DNA of 64,000 nucleotides from Cryptomeria japonica (GCF_030272615.1 NC_081405.1:470756008-470820007); one strand, 5' to 3'. Counted from the first letter of the stretch, positions 1 to 11,421 are shown. Program-made: numbers and translations. Notes: a model not told the origin generated them from the letters alone.

Positions 1-718
1 GCAAGTCCTCCTTCTCAAATATAATCTTGATGTTGCAAATGAGTACAAGGAGAAGTTTTGGATCAGTTAAATAAGGCTAGATGAGATGCTTGCAAGTCAG
101 AAGAATCCCAATGATACACAAGGTCTTGGATTTAAGAAAGGCAAAAGTTCCAAGTCAACACAAAAGAAGAACAACTCAAGAAGTCCTCTGGTAAGGCAAC
201 CTAATGCTCACAAATTCAATGCTGGTAGTTTTGTTTGCAATAAATTTGGTCTTATGGCTAGTCAGTGTAGAAATAGGATGATCAATAATGGTTCATCTTT
301 TGTCGGTCAATGTTTCAAATGCAATAAGTATGGTCATAAGGCAAATGTATGCATAAGTATGATAAATAACTTTCAAAATAGGAGAAATGTCAGATGTTAT
401 ACATGTGGTAGGATTGGACATGTTGCTAATTAATGCAGAACAAGAAGAAACCAGATGAATTATAGACCTATGCAAGGAAATGTTTTTTGCCATGCTTGCA
501 AAAAATCCGGTCACATTACTAAGTATTGCAGAAAAAGAAATATGAATAAGAGAGGTCTGAAAGACAATAACAAAAATGTGAAGGCTAATGAGAAGGGCAA
601 AGAAAAAGTTGAGGAAATTAGAGATCAGATGAAGAATACTTGGGTCAAGAAGAGTGATGATAATGTAGGAAATGGGTTTGCACCTGATTCCAGTGCTGGA
701 ACCTCATCCAGTAACTAA
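1..718 (+). pseudogene. Element A gag, C-terminal half with multiple CCHC zinc knuckles
   Basis: Partial retrotransposon gag entering from outside the window. The frame has stops (near 69 and at 431) but remains readable. A 'LDEMLASQKN...GLGFKKGKSSK' segment, typical of plant SIRE/Maximus-like copia gag, precedes a row of zinc knuckles: a damaged one near 229, 'CFKCNKYGHKANVC' near 310, 'CYTCGRIGHVAN' with its last Cys after the stop near 433, and 'CHACKKSGHITKYC' near 488. A basic tail ends at 718. In autonomous relatives protease follows; here none does, and an unrelated ORF2 lies downstream. Element D has the same order. The role would be nucleocapsid RNA binding. Relic; not expected to be functional. 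Confidence 0.8.
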
Positions 719-1260
719 AGTATAGGCATCCGGCCTTGGGGGAAGTTTTCATGAAAATATTCTTTTTGAGATCTGTGCCTGATTTTAGTAGGTTGTGGAG
801 GTATATATGATGTTTCTAGATGTTTACAATGGATTTCAGGAAGAGTTTGAATAAATATGAAGGTTTGCAGAAGATCTTGTGAAATACAAAGTATCCGGAT
901 GAATTAGGGCATCGTGTATTTATTACAGTGAAAAGCTGGGATATGGAGGATAAAAGGCGAATTAACCATTTATTTCTCACTTTACATTTGAAGCAGGAAA
1001 GAAGTAGAGTGCATTGAAGGTGATTCTAAAGCAAAAGAGAGATTTGTCGAAGAGATCTTGCATCCAATTGAAGATTGAAGAGGTATTTCTCTGTTAGAAC
1101 TTTTTTCAGCTTGAAACCTAAATTTTTGATATAGCATCAACTGGTGTTGCGACCTCACTAGTAGTTGATGTAACTAAACAGGCTAGACCAAACTTCAATA
1201 AACACCCCTACAAGTCGATGTAAGATGATCCGAACAAGGCATTTTCATCGGTCCCATATG
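719..1260 (+). other. Non-coding spacer between gag and ORF2 of element A
   Basis: No open frame of note. A 'tttctagatgttt' segment near 814 recurs in the equivalent spacer of element D near 13721, so this spacer belongs to the element. No protease, integrase or RT motif was seen in any frame. Confidence 0.5.
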
Positions 1261-3290
1261 GAGGACATTAAGGTTTATAATCACTATAATATTGAAGAAC
1301 TTGGGAATGCCCAAATTTTGAAACTCTACACAAATCATATGATTGACAAAATGGGAAACCTAAAACTAGAATTTAAAACGCTTGAGGAGAAGGGTTTTGC
1401 ATAGTTTGTGAATTTTCTAGATTTTGATGAACCCGAGTGGGTCTAATATATCTTAAGAAAAATGCATGTTGAGTTCATGTGGCTTGACAAACCACATAAG
1501 ATCACCAAGATAGCAATCAAGGTGGTAACCTGTCTGAATTCGACTGGTCAAGTACCTGGTCTAAGAAATGTAAAAGACCAGACAATAACAGAGGTAACTG
1601 GTTCCCAATTTGACAAGAGGGCAATGACTATCAGTGTCAATTGAATATGATGTTTGATTTGCATCGATGGTGATAGGATACAAAGTCTAACAATCTAGCC
1701 AAGATATTTTAGTATTTGGTACAACCATCTATGTTGTCTACCAAATCTTGAAAGAAGATAAGTAGTACGACCTTTGAGAGGTGCTCCAAAGTGAGCTTTT
1801 GAGCAATCTGAAGAAAATCAAGCAAGACAAGAAGCATGTGTTCAAATTTAGTACTTTGATTATCTATCTATACTTTTACTTCAGGAATGAGATTCCAGAA
1901 GTAGGAAAGTTTCAATGGGCCTATGATAAGCCAGTGGATATGCAGATCAAAGAGACAACAAGATTAGAAGAAGAGAGGATAAGGGATTATGTGTTAGTGC
2001 AACTTTGTCCGATAATTGCTGAAAAGGAAATAGATAGAATTATTAAGGAGAACAAAGAAAACTTCAGAAGAAAATCAAGGGTGAACAGATTGATGATTGG
2101 GAAAAATGAGGAAGTTTACAAAGAGATGAAACAAATTTTGAGGGAAATTCTTCTGAAGTATCAATATGAGGTGATTCCTGAGAAATCTTAGGAAGATGTT
2201 CAAAAGTCTATTTCAGAAGCCCTAGGAATGCCATCCCTAGGAGATAAGACAAAAGTTGATGAATCGGGAGAATAGATAGCCCAACAGATTGACTTAGATG
2301 CTCTGGGATATGTAGGAGTTGTGGAGGTAGATGTAAGTCAGAAGGAAATTGATGTGGATGAGGATACTCAGAACCCTTCAATGGTAATTATTGAACTTAA
2401 GGAAGAATCAGTGAAGGCTGTTGAAATAAAGAAGGGAGCAAAGGAAATAGACAACAAGGTTGAACACATTGAAGTGGCAAGAGACACTATGAAATATGAG
2501 AAGGGGAAGCAGACCATAAGTGATACAGACTTCACCCAAAGGTCCCATCAATCTTGACTCTCTATCCCCTGTTTAGGTGCTCAAATTGGTTGCACTCGCT
2601 CAAGCCAAATAAAGTGAAGGCTTACTGAAATTTGACATGGAGGATAGTGAGGTGACATTATTAGTAATGAGTGTTCTTGAGAAGATTTTTCCATCTTTCA
2701 AGAAGGACTCATCTGACACAACCTCTGGAAAGCTGGAGAGTTTGCTCAAGTTAGTTGATTCTCATTTTGAATCATTAGAGAAAGCTGCTAAGGCAAATGT
2801 TCTAAGAAATTTTAATTCTATGAGGATGAGAATTGTTTTGAAAATGATTGAAGGTGATAGAAAAAGTTTGGTCTCCTATGTTAAAGGCATTCAAGATCCA
2901 CTGGACAAAGGAGGAAGAATCTACAAGTCATGCCTCTTATTTCCTAAGTTCACTATTGAGGTTGAAAAGAAGATAAAGGAGTGTGAAGGGAAGTTGGTGA
3001 ACCTATCTCAATCTTATGATCCTCAATCTATTTTTGCAAGTAGCAGAGAAAATCAAGTGATATCTCTACTAGATAAAATCAAGAGTCCGAGTCAAGAGAA
3101 AGATAGGATTGTAGGAAGAGTGGGAGAGCTAAGGAATCTAATAACTCTCTAGTTAGACACTTTACTTAGTAGTCTGCAGGATGCTCAGAATGTATTGAAT
3201 AAAAGTGCTCCTATATATCTTAGGGTAGCAGAGATGCACACATATCTATTCAACGCCCTCATATCTATTTTGGAGAATCTGAAGTAGGGA
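1261..3290 (+). pseudogene. Element A ORF2, decayed non-pol retroelement ORF
   Basis: A decayed coding region read in pieces at 1261-1644, 1781-2191, 2321-2557 and 2637-3152, with short breaks. The first piece contains 'PHKITKIAIKVVTCLNSTG' and 'GSQFDKRAM'; the second 'LLSNLKKIKQDKKHVFKF' and 'FRNEIPEVGK'. The same order recurs in element D (13998-16611): PHKI-K-(T/A)I-V-T, then NL-KIK, then FRNE. The C-terminal third is charged, probably coiled coil. It has no polymerase, integrase, protease or RNase H motif. The region sits where pol should be, between gag and the PPT. I recognise it as a family linked to plant retroelements but cannot assign a biochemical function. Confidence 0.6.
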
Positions 3291-3615
3291 TGGGATGATC
3301 ATCTGCAATCATTGAAGAACATTTTTGTAGATATCTTCAATTTTTTGTAAATATGTAAGGACTATGTACATATGTAAATAACATTTCTGATTTTTGAGAC
3401 CATACCTTTGTCATTGATGTCAAAGGGGGAGAATATATGAGTGAAAAATGTTGATCTTATGTTGATCTTAGGGGGAGATCTTTGACTCTTTGGTTCTTTG
3501 GTTATTTGGAGTTCGATAGTTAGATTCTTGGTTGCAAAGTGTACAGTACTTTGGTTTTGATCTAACACTTAGTCATTTTTCACTAAGTGTTGCCATCAAT
3601 GCCAAAGGGGGACAT
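3291..3615 (+). other. Element A 3' non-coding region with repeated polypurine tracts
   Basis: Contains 'tcaaagggggaga' near 3419, 'cttagggggagat' near 3468 and the final PPT at about 3603-3613 directly before the LTR. The final segment 'ccatcaatgccaaaggggg' also occurs, on the - strand, just outside the 3' LTR of element B (5440-5465), so A and B share 3' cis sequences. Confidence 0.7.
3603..3613 (+). promoter_or_regulatory. Polypurine tract of element A
   Basis: Purine run 'caaagggggac' two bases before the LTR start TGTTGG at 3616. It is the plus-strand primer site of LTR retrotransposons and fixes the LTR boundary. Confidence 0.8.
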
Positions 3616-4378
3616 TGTTGGCAAGAGACAATGCATGTATGCTGAGATATTGTCATTGATGGCAACTCATATAAGAATTGGAATCCACGGTTCATGATTC
3701 ATTCATACCAAAATATTGATTGAGGTCTGGTAAGGTCTTCTGGTGAGTAGAACATTATATTTGGTAGTATACAATGTTTTGGTGGGTGGATCACTCTGGT
3801 TAAGTATTTTGCTTTGCAGATTTCGGTGAAGCATTTTGGTCATGTGACATGCATTATTCTAGGTTTATGGCATCTATTCATAAGTTTTGAGTGTTGAAAG
3901 ATCCGGTAGATTTTTTTTTATTAGAATAGTGTTCACTAGCAGTAACATGTGAAGATTATGTGTGCAGATCATGCAGAGTAATTTTGGCAGTTGTTTGCAT
4001 GGTCAAGGTAATTAAGACGACATATGGGAAGTTTATGGATGTTTTATTTTAGTCTGATTAGTTGTTTTTGGATCAGATTGAGCCGACTTGGGTAAAATGT
4101 TTCATGTTGTGTGTTATGTGGTTTTTGAGCCGACATGGAATTGACCTAAAATTGGTGATGCAGATATATAAGGCAGATTGATTTGATCATTTTTTAGATC
4201 AATGGTGATATGTGAAGTGTGTATGAGAGATTGTATGTAGTTACACATGCACGGCTATAAGATTGGTGCTCAAGTATAATGCAAAATATCATAACAGAGC
4301 AGAGTAGTAGAACAGAGTGTGATCATGTGTTTTGTGCTTAACTGGAACTATACTCAAGTATTTGTTGATGCTATTAAA
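3616..4378 (+). repeat. Element A 3' LTR, left part (split by element B)
   Basis: Begins TGTTGGCAAGAG after the PPT. It contains a TATA-like 'atatataagg' near 4163 and is cut at 4378 by element B. The rest resumes at 11039 and ends CCAACA at 11421. Rejoined, the LTR is about 1.14 kb with the inverted ends TGTTGG/CCAACA. Confidence 0.85.
4374..4378. repeat. Target site duplication of element B, left copy (TTAAA)
   Basis: TTAAA directly before the TG end at 4379; the matching copy is at 11039-11043 directly after the CA end. Confidence 0.9.
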
Positions 4379-5439
4379 TGTTAGGTCTCGGAGACAACTG
4401 AGAGGGGGGGGGGTGGTGAATCAGTTCTCAACTAATTTCAAATCAAAAAAAACTTAACCACCTTAATGCTTAATACCGGTAAACCAGTTAAGTATGCCAG
4501 TAAATAGTTTTAATAGTTAATAGCTATACCGGTAAAGATTAATGCATGAAACATAAACACAAAGTCATCCACAACACATGACACCAATATTTGTATGTGG
4601 AAACCCTGTAAGGGGAAAAACCATGGTGGGAAACCTTACCCACAATCAGATGATACTACTATAGATAGTAAGTGTACATAAATGGGGTCTACACATGCAG
4701 AAAGGCCAATAGCCTAGAGCTCACTGCTCAATCACAAAATGGGAGTCACACTGACTATAGTTGGATGGTTGAATCCAATAAGAATGTACTGCACAGGGTA
4801 GCATCTTCATATGTTAGATTCACTACCGGTGTAATGCTGATATGCTTTCTCAAAAACCTAGCTTCACCTTCAAATGATGTCTTTGTGTATAGCTTTGTTT
4901 AATCTCACATATACCTTCACACAATTCTTTTTTGCATTCCACATTTGATATTACAAATAAGATCTTACATTTATACCATAACCTGAGACCAATTTTAGTA
5001 GGTCGACTCTACAAGATATTACAATAAAAACATTTTACAAACAATATAATATCTGATGCAATAACCGATTGAACATGTCGGCTTATTTACAACAATAATT
5101 AATCATTTCCTTAGCATGCCATGCTGATCTGGAAAAGATAAACCTACTAGTGTAACCCTAGGTAACCCTGGACCTATTTGCCGGTAAAAGAAAATATGCA
5201 AATATAAATATACCAATGAACAAAAATCCAGGAAAAGATGTGCAAAAGATTTCTTCGACATTACCAAGTGTCTTCCACATAATTCCGAGTGTCGGTGATC
5301 ATTATTTCCTGCCGGTGAATCATATACCAGTAACTGTGCAATAGTTACTTGCTGGCCGGTGAATGTTGTTGGATCTCCAAAGTGCTAGTGTTTTAGTAGG
5401 TGTTGACATCAATGACAAAACCATATCAAAATACCAATA
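4379..5439 (-). repeat. Element B 3' LTR
   Basis: Starts TGTTAGGTC on the + strand. The outer-strand end CCAACA is mutated to CCAATA. It carries the conserved U5-like segment (gagctcactgctcaa; ggtttttccc in reverse) also found in the LTRs of A, D, L and N. A TATA-like box on the - strand is at 4970-4975. Small ORFs inside it also occur in the 5' LTR and are not genes. Confidence 0.9.
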
Positions 5440-5451
5440 ATCTCCCCCTTT
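5440..5451 (-). promoter_or_regulatory. Polypurine tract of element B
   Basis: Reverse complement reads AAAGGGGGAGAT, next to the 3' LTR. A second purine run of the same kind is near 5667-5680 (ctccccctttgacatc on the + strand), giving the double-PPT arrangement also seen in A and C. Confidence 0.85.
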
Positions 5452-5818
5452 GGCATTGATGGCAACACAAGATGGAAAAACCATCAAAGTGCCAAAACAA
5501 AAATGCCAAGTATCAAAATTCAATAATCTCCAAAAAGATTATAACCAGAAATCAGAGAGTAATAATCTCTCCCAAACAACAATCCCTTCCCCTGGGAGCA
5601 ACATGTGTTTTCCAGAGTTTCCATACCAATTTATCCAAAAGATAATGTGTTTTTCCATAGATATCTCTCCCCCTTTGACATCAAATGCCAAAGTTACAAT
5701 AATACCAAGTTCATATACAAAATACCAACTACTCCCCCTAAGAAGTAGCTTCCTCATCGAAGACCAGAGTAAAAGTTTTGTCTTTTAATTCTGCCAGTTG
5801 ATGACAATCATCAACTAA
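5452..5818 (-). other. Element B 3' non-coding region
   Basis: Lies between the pol stop and the PPT. AT-rich, with the second PPT-like tract near 5670. The + strand ORF at 5450-5788 is only the complement of this region. Confidence 0.6.
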
Positions 5819-7633
5819 CTAAGTCTCTACCAGTGGTGGTATGACTCCAAGCTGATCTCTGAGATATTCAAAAGTCTCCTTACGAAAAGGTTTTGTGAAA
5901 ATATTTGCAAGTTGTTCTTTAGTGTTCACATAAACCAGTTTTATCTCCTTTTCTTCAACTTTTTCCCTTAGAAAATTCAGTTTGATAGAAACATGTTTTG
6001 TTTTAGAGTTTAGTACTGGATTCTTAGATATATCAATTGTTGCAGTGTTATCACAATATATGGTAATAGGTTCCTTTCATTTTACCTTTATGTCTTTCAA
6101 CATTTTCTTAAGCCATAGTATCTGTGTACAGTTAGTTGTTGCTGCAACATATTATGATTCTGCTTTTGATAAAGATGTACAACTCTATTTCTTACTCAAC
6201 CAAGAAACTAATCTCTTTCCAAGAAAGAATGCTCCGCTGGTGGTGCTTTTTCTATCATCCATATCTCCTGCCCAATTTGCATCTGTGTATGCACATAATT
6301 CAAAGTTTTCATCTCTAGGATACCATAATCCAAGATTTATAGTGCCTTGTAAGTACCGGAAAATCCTCTTTACTGTTGATTCATGATTTTCTCTAGGATT
6401 ACTTTGAAATATTGAAACAATACATAGTGCATTCATAATATTAGGTCTGGTTTGTGTCAAATACAGTAAACCTCCTATCATAGATTTGTATCTAGTTGGA
6501 TTAACAGGTGTAGATTCATCCCTTTGAGATAATTTGTCATTTGTAGTCATAGGTGTGCTTACCAGTTTAGAGTTCTCCATCCCAAATTTCTTTAGTAACT
6601 CTTTTAAGTATTTGGATTGGCTCAAGAATATACCTTTGTCAGTTTGTGAAATCTGCAATCCTAAAAAGAATTTTATTTCTCCAATCATACACATTTCAAA
6701 TTCTTGCTGCATTTTATTAGAAAATTCCTTACATAAACCATCTTCTCCTCCAAAGATTATATCATCAACAAATACTTCTATAATCAAGATGTCATCATTA
6801 GTTATTTTGTAATATAAATTGTTGTCTGCATTTCCTTTAGTAAAACCAATTTTTAAAAGATACTTATCCAATCTTGCATACCAAGCTCTTGGGGCTTGTT
6901 TGAGTCCATACAGAGCTTTCCTTAATCTGCAAACCATATCATTGTCATCTGTCAAAGAAAATCCATCAGGTTGTTCAATGTATACTTCCTCTTCAAGATC
7001 TCCATTCAAAAATGCACATTTAATGTCCATTTGATAAACTTTGTAGTTCTTGTGTGCTGCAAAAGCCAAGAATAATTTGACTGCCTCAATTCTAACTACC
7101 AGTGCAAAGGTTTCATTGTAATCAACTCCTTCTTTTTGAAAATATCCCTTACACACTAGTCTTGCTTTATTTCTGACAACCTTACCATCTTAATTAAGTT
7201 TGTTTCTGAATACCCATTTGGTTCCAATTACATTTTTATCTTTAGGTTGGGGAACTAATGTCCAAGTGTTATTTTTCTCAATTTGTTCTAATTCTTCTTC
7301 CATAGCTTTAATCCAAAATTTATCTTCACATGCCTCATTAACAGATGATGGTTCTATTTGAGAAATAAGACATACCTCTTCATTTTCCAATCTTCCTCTT
7401 GTCATAACTGCTTTAAATTTATTTCCAATTATCTGATCTTCAGAATGATTCAATCTTACATACCGGGGTGTCTTTGTTTGTTGTTGTTGTTCAGTTATTA
7501 TGAAATCCTCAAATGGTACCGGGGTAACTGGATCTTCATTCTGTACCAGTGGATTTGGTGTAGGTTCATTTGTCACAATTTCTATTGCCAGTTCAGAGTC
7601 TATACCTTGAAGTTCCTCTGAATTGTTCATCAA
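5819..7633 (-). pseudogene. Element B pol, reverse transcriptase and RNase H
   Basis: The RT/RNase H end of copia pol. The main open frame (7156-6185) shows '[20 protein letters not shown]', '[13 protein letters not shown]' and the catalytic 'FVDDIIFG', all intact. RNase H follows with '[20 protein letters not shown]'. One stop at about 6184 and another near 6150 interrupt the RNase H frame before 'YCDNTATIDISKN'. The protein would end at about 5819 with 'LGVIPPLVET'. The upstream part (7633-7190) holds the linker with 'NNTWTLVPQPKDKNVIGTKW'. It would copy element RNA into DNA in cytoplasmic particles. Interrupted, so non-functional without suppression. Confidence 0.9.
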
Positions 7634-7636
7634 TTT

Positions 7637-8670
7637 TTACATTTGTACTCTCAACAATTTTCTACAATATCTTGTTAAAACATCTATATGCCTTGCTCTT
7701 AGATGAATAACCAAGAAATATTCCTTCATCACTTCTAGGATCAAATTTGTCAATATACCCATCTCTTCTAATATAACATTTACTTCCAAAAATTCTGAAA
7801 TATTTAAGAGTAGAGTATTACCAAACCATAGTTCATGAGGGGTCTTACCGGTTTCACCTTTGATGTGAACTTTGTTGAATGTATAGACCGATGTGCTGAC
7901 TACTTCTCTCCAATACACGTGGTAAATTTTCTTTTGATAACATACTTCTTGTTGCATCCAAGATAGTTTTGTTTTTCCTTTCAACAACTCCATTTTGTTG
8001 TGGTGTCTGAGGTGCTGATAGTTATCTTCTGATTCCATTCACTTCACAGAATATATTAAAGTCCTTAGATGTGAATCCTCCTCCTTGATCTGATCTTAAA
8101 CATTTGATTTTCTTACCGGTTTCATTTTCAACCATTGCTTTGAACAGTTTAAACTTTCCAAGTGCTTCTGATTTTTCTCTAAGAAAAGTAACCCAACACA
8201 TTCTAGAATAGTCATCAATGATTAGCATGAAATATCTATCACCTTGTAAGCTTTTAGTTCTAGCTGAACCACATAAATCAGTGTGAATTAAATCAAGAGC
8301 ATTATTAGATTTTTCTGGAATACTTTTGAAACTAGCTCTAACTTGTTTTCCAAATTGACATTCCTTGCATATTGTGTTCTAAGGTTTGACAATTTTAGGT
8401 AGATCTCTAACTGCCTTAGAAGTACTGATCTTTACCATGCAATCAAAGTTTACATGACAGAGTCTCTTATGCCATAACCAACTTTCATCTATATGTGCAA
8501 TCAAGCATGTCTTTTCACTGTTATTCAAATGAAATATATTACCTCTAGTTTGATTACCGGTTGCAATTTCCAAACAAGTTCTATTCATGATTTTGCATTT
8601 TCCATTTTTAAATTGCAATTGAAATCCTTTCTCAACTAATTGACCAACACTTAAAAGATTATGCTTCAAT
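7637..8670 (-). pseudogene. Element B pol, integrase region
   Basis: The GAG-pre-integrase segment (8669-8379) has 'LLSVGQLVEKGFQLQF' and 'LWHKRLCHVNFDCM', the H..C part of the zinc-binding motif. The core follows with 'IHTDLCG' near 8275 (first catalytic Asp present), 'MLIIDDYSRMCWVTFLREKS' and 'LRSDQGGGFTS' (second Asp present; the usual GGEF is GGGF). Frame changes occur near 8378 and 8030, and the C-terminal part (8038-7637) is out of frame in places. The role would be insertion of element DNA into the chromosome. Confidence 0.88.
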
Positions 8671-8958
8671 CCTTCGACATAGTAGACATTATTAGTGTTA
8701 TACTTACCATCAAGAGATATTGTACCCTTACCTTTGATTGAACAGGCTTTGTCATCACCAAATCTTACTAAACCTCCAATTTACCTTTGTCTCATGTCAT
8801 ATGATGTGAGCATCTTGAGTCAATGATCCATTCATCCTTTACATCAACTTTAGCTGCTAGGGCTTGTTCTACCGGTTGAGCAGTATGTGTCAGTTGATCT
8901 TCTGTTATAGCAACAAAAACTCATCCATTGTCTGTCGGATCCTCATCAGAATCATCAG
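8671..8958 (-). pseudogene. Element B protease region, broken
   Basis: On the - strand near 8830 the aspartic protease signature reads WIIDSRCSHHMT followed by a stop. Element C has 'DSGCSHHMTGDKRKF' here, so the active-site DSG has become DSR. Sequence after the stop is shorter than in C, suggesting a small deletion. Cannot encode an active protease. Confidence 0.75.
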
Positions 8959-9924
8959 TCACACCTTCATCAGCAATGTAACAAGATTTGTCTTTGTTCT
9001 TCTCTGATATTCACGATTAGGTTTGTATGTCCTTCTAGCTTCTTCTCTTAGTCTAGCATGTCTATCAGGGCATCTCGAAGCCATATGACCAATCTTATTG
9101 CAGTTAAAACATTTAAAGGGTGCTTTACCTTCATACTTACTTCCAATAGGACCTTTAGGCATTTTCCTTGCAAATAGCGCTTCAAGTTCTCCATTTTCTT
9201 TCCCGCTTTCTTCAAGTTCTCTTGTATAAAAGGCTTTCCAATCAGATTTGTCAAATGATGGAGCAGATGATGTTGATGCTTTAAAGGCTAAATCTATCTT
9301 TATAGTAGCTACAGGACCAAATTCTTCAATTTCAAAAGCTGAAAGTTTTCCAATCAATGTATCCCTAGTTACTGATGTATTAGGCATTGTTCTTAACTCA
9401 TTTATAGCAGTAACCTTCATTTTATATGTCGGTGGCAATCCTCTTAAGATTTTTGAAACAATTTCATCCTCACTTAAGGTTCCTCCACAATATTTAATAC
9501 CCCAAAAAATTTCATTTACTCTTTCCATAAAAGCATAAATCCTTTCATCTTCTTCCATTTTCATATGTTCATACCTGACCCGGAAGCTTTCAAGTTTTGC
9601 AATTTTGACTATGGAATCTCCTTCATTCAGTGTTTCCAAATGATCCCAAATAGCTTTAGCAGTAGACCTATCTAATAATCCCATGATTTGTTGATTTGAT
9701 AATGCGCTCAAAAGTGCTTCTCTTGCTTTACAATCATTTTCCTCATCTTTAGCCAAGGTAGTTGGACTGGGCTGACCGGATATAGCAGCAGTGTAACCTT
9801 TCTTTGTGACTTCCCAGACATCTTTGCCAATGCAATTTAAGTGTGTCTCCATTCTGATCTTCCATATGCCATAGTTGGTTCCATCAAGTTTAGGACTGTC
9901 CTTCCTGAAATAATTAGTAGACAT
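8959..9924 (-). CDS. Element B gag (DUF4219/UBN2 type with CCHC knuckle)
   Basis: 321-residue open frame, start Met at 9924 just downstream of the PBS. The N-terminus has 'FRKDSPKLDGTNYGIWK', the DUF4219 signature, followed by a UBN2-like alpha-helical domain (about residues 60-215) with 'GLLDRSTAKAIWDHLETL' and 'ILRGLPPTYK'. A single CCHC knuckle, 'CFNCNKIGHMASRCPD', is at about residues 275-290. It would form the virus-like particle and bind element RNA. It is the best preserved frame in the element and ends before the broken protease. Same family as gag of C (26898) and L (59318). Confidence 0.88.
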   Translation of the reverse strand: MSTNYFRKDSPKLDGTNYGIWKIRMETHLNCIGKDVWEVTKKGYTAAISGQPSPTTLAKDEENDCKAREALLSALSNQQIMGLLDRSTAKAIWDHLETLNEGDSIVKIAKLESFRVRYEHMKMEEDERIYAFMERVNEIFWGIKYCGGTLSEDEIVSKILRGLPPTYKMKVTAINELRTMPNTSVTRDTLIGKLSAFEIEEFGPVATIKIDLAFKASTSSAPSFDKSDWKAFYTRELEESGKENGELEALFARKMPKGPIGSKYEGKAPFKCFNCNKIGHMASRCPDRHARLREEARRTYKPNREYQRRTKTNLVTLLMKV

Positions 9925-9966
9925 TGGATCTCCTCAAGTTGTTAAACTTATACAAAAGAGGACTAA

Positions 9967-9978
9967 GCTCTGATACCA
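9967..9978 (-). promoter_or_regulatory. Primer binding site of element B
   Basis: The - strand reads TGGTATCAGAGC, complementary to the 3' end of initiator tRNA-Met, two bases from the 5' LTR. It sets the LTR end at 9981. Confidence 0.93.
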
Positions 9979-9980
9979 AT

Positions 9981-11038
9981 TGTTAGGTCCCAGAGACAAC
10001 TAAGAGGGGGGGGAGTGAATCAGTTGTCAAATAATTTCAAACCAAAAACAACTTAACCACCTTAATGCTTAATACCGGTAAACCAGTTAAGTATGTCGGT
10101 AAACAGTTTTAACAGTTAATAGCTATATCGGTAAATATTAATGCATGAAACATAAACACAAAGTCATCCACAACACATGACACCAATATTTGTATGTGGA
10201 AACCTTGTAGGGGGAAAAACCACGGTGGGAAACCTTACCCACAATTAGATGATACTACTACAGATAGTAAGTGTACATAAATGGGGTCTGCACATGCAGA
10301 AAGGCCAACAGCCTAGAACTCATTGCTCAATCACAAAATGAGACTCACACTGACTACAGTTGGATGGTTAAATCCAATAAGAATGTACTGCATAAGATAG
10401 CATCTTCATATGTTGGATTCAGTACCAGTGTAATGCTAATATGCTTTCTCAAAAACGTAGCTTCACCTTCAAATGATGTCTTCATGTATAGCTCTTCTTA
10501 ATCTTGCATATACCTTCACACAATTCTATTTTGCATCCCACATTTGATCTTACAAATAAGATCTTACATTTATACCATAACCTAAGACCAATTTTAGTAG
10601 GTTGGCTCTACAAGATATTACAATAAAAATATTTTACAAACAATATAATATCCGATGCAATAACCGATTGAACATGTCGGCTTATTTACAACAATAATTA
10701 ATCATTTCCTTAGCATGCCATGCTAATCTGGAAAAGATAAACCTGTCGATGTAACCCTAGGTAACCCTGGACCTATTTGCCGGTAAAAGAAAATATGCAA
10801 ATATAAATATACCAATGAACAAAACTCCGGGACAAGATGTCCAAAAGATATCTTTGACATTACCAAGTGTCTTCCACATAATTCCAAGTGCTGGTGATCA
10901 TTATATCCTACCGGTGAATCATATACCAGTAACTGTGCAATAGTTACTTGCTTGCCAGTGAATGCTGCTGGATCTCCAAAGTGCTAGTGTTTTAGTAGGT
11001 GTTGACATCAATGAAAAAACCATACCAAAATACCAACA
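9981..11038 (-). repeat. Element B 5' LTR
   Basis: 1058 bp, TGTTAGGTCC at the inner end and CCAACA at the outer end. A - strand TATA-like box lies at 10569-10574, and the conserved U5-like segment at about 10190-10330. Followed by TTAAA (11039-11043). Confidence 0.92.
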
Positions 11039-11421
11039 TTAAATAGTTCAAACTCTCTTGTATTCCTTATTATCATTTTTTAAGGCAGTGAGCCTCCCAG
11101 GTTGTAGCCCTTATTGTAAACTTTGAGCAGTGAGCTCTAGGCAGTGTGCCTAAATGCATGTGCATTCCCCTTATGTAATATTTTTATACTTCTAACAGAG
11201 TATATTAATATTGTGGGTTTGAACCCCATCATGGTTTTTCCCTTAACCAGGTTTCCACGTAAAATTTCTTGGTGTTATGGTGTTGCTAACTTGGCTTTAT
11301 GGTTCTGCACTTTGTTTTTCTTCATTTGCATTAAGTGGTTGAAAAATCAGGTTGTTAAAGTTAAAATTGTTGAACACTGATTCACTCCCCCTCCCCTCTC
11401 AATGTTCCCTTGATTCCAACA
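11039..11421 (+). repeat. Element A 3' LTR, right part
   Basis: Continues the LTR cut at 4378, starting with the second TTAAA copy. It holds 'gagcagtgagctctaggc' near 11126 and 'catggtttttcccttaacc' near 11231, the U5-like module, and ends TTCCAACA at 11421. Confidence 0.85.

Larger units (their letters stand above)
4379..11038 (-). mobile_element. Ty1/copia LTR retrotransposon B, structurally complete, coding decayed
   Basis: 6660-bp element on the - strand with two LTRs of 1061 and 1058 bp, a PBS matching initiator tRNA-Met, a PPT and a 5-bp TTAAA duplication. Gene order on the - strand is gag, protease, integrase, RT, RNase H, which defines Ty1/copia. About 14 differences in the first 175 bp of the LTRs suggest roughly 8% divergence. 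It sits inside the 3' LTR of element A, so it is younger than A. gag and RT are long open frames; protease is broken and several stops interrupt pol. Confidence 0.95.

Noticed and set aside
4672-4902. 76-codon ORF, similar to one at 10271-10501
   Set aside because: Both lie inside the two LTRs of element B in antisense; the match reflects LTR identity, not a gene.
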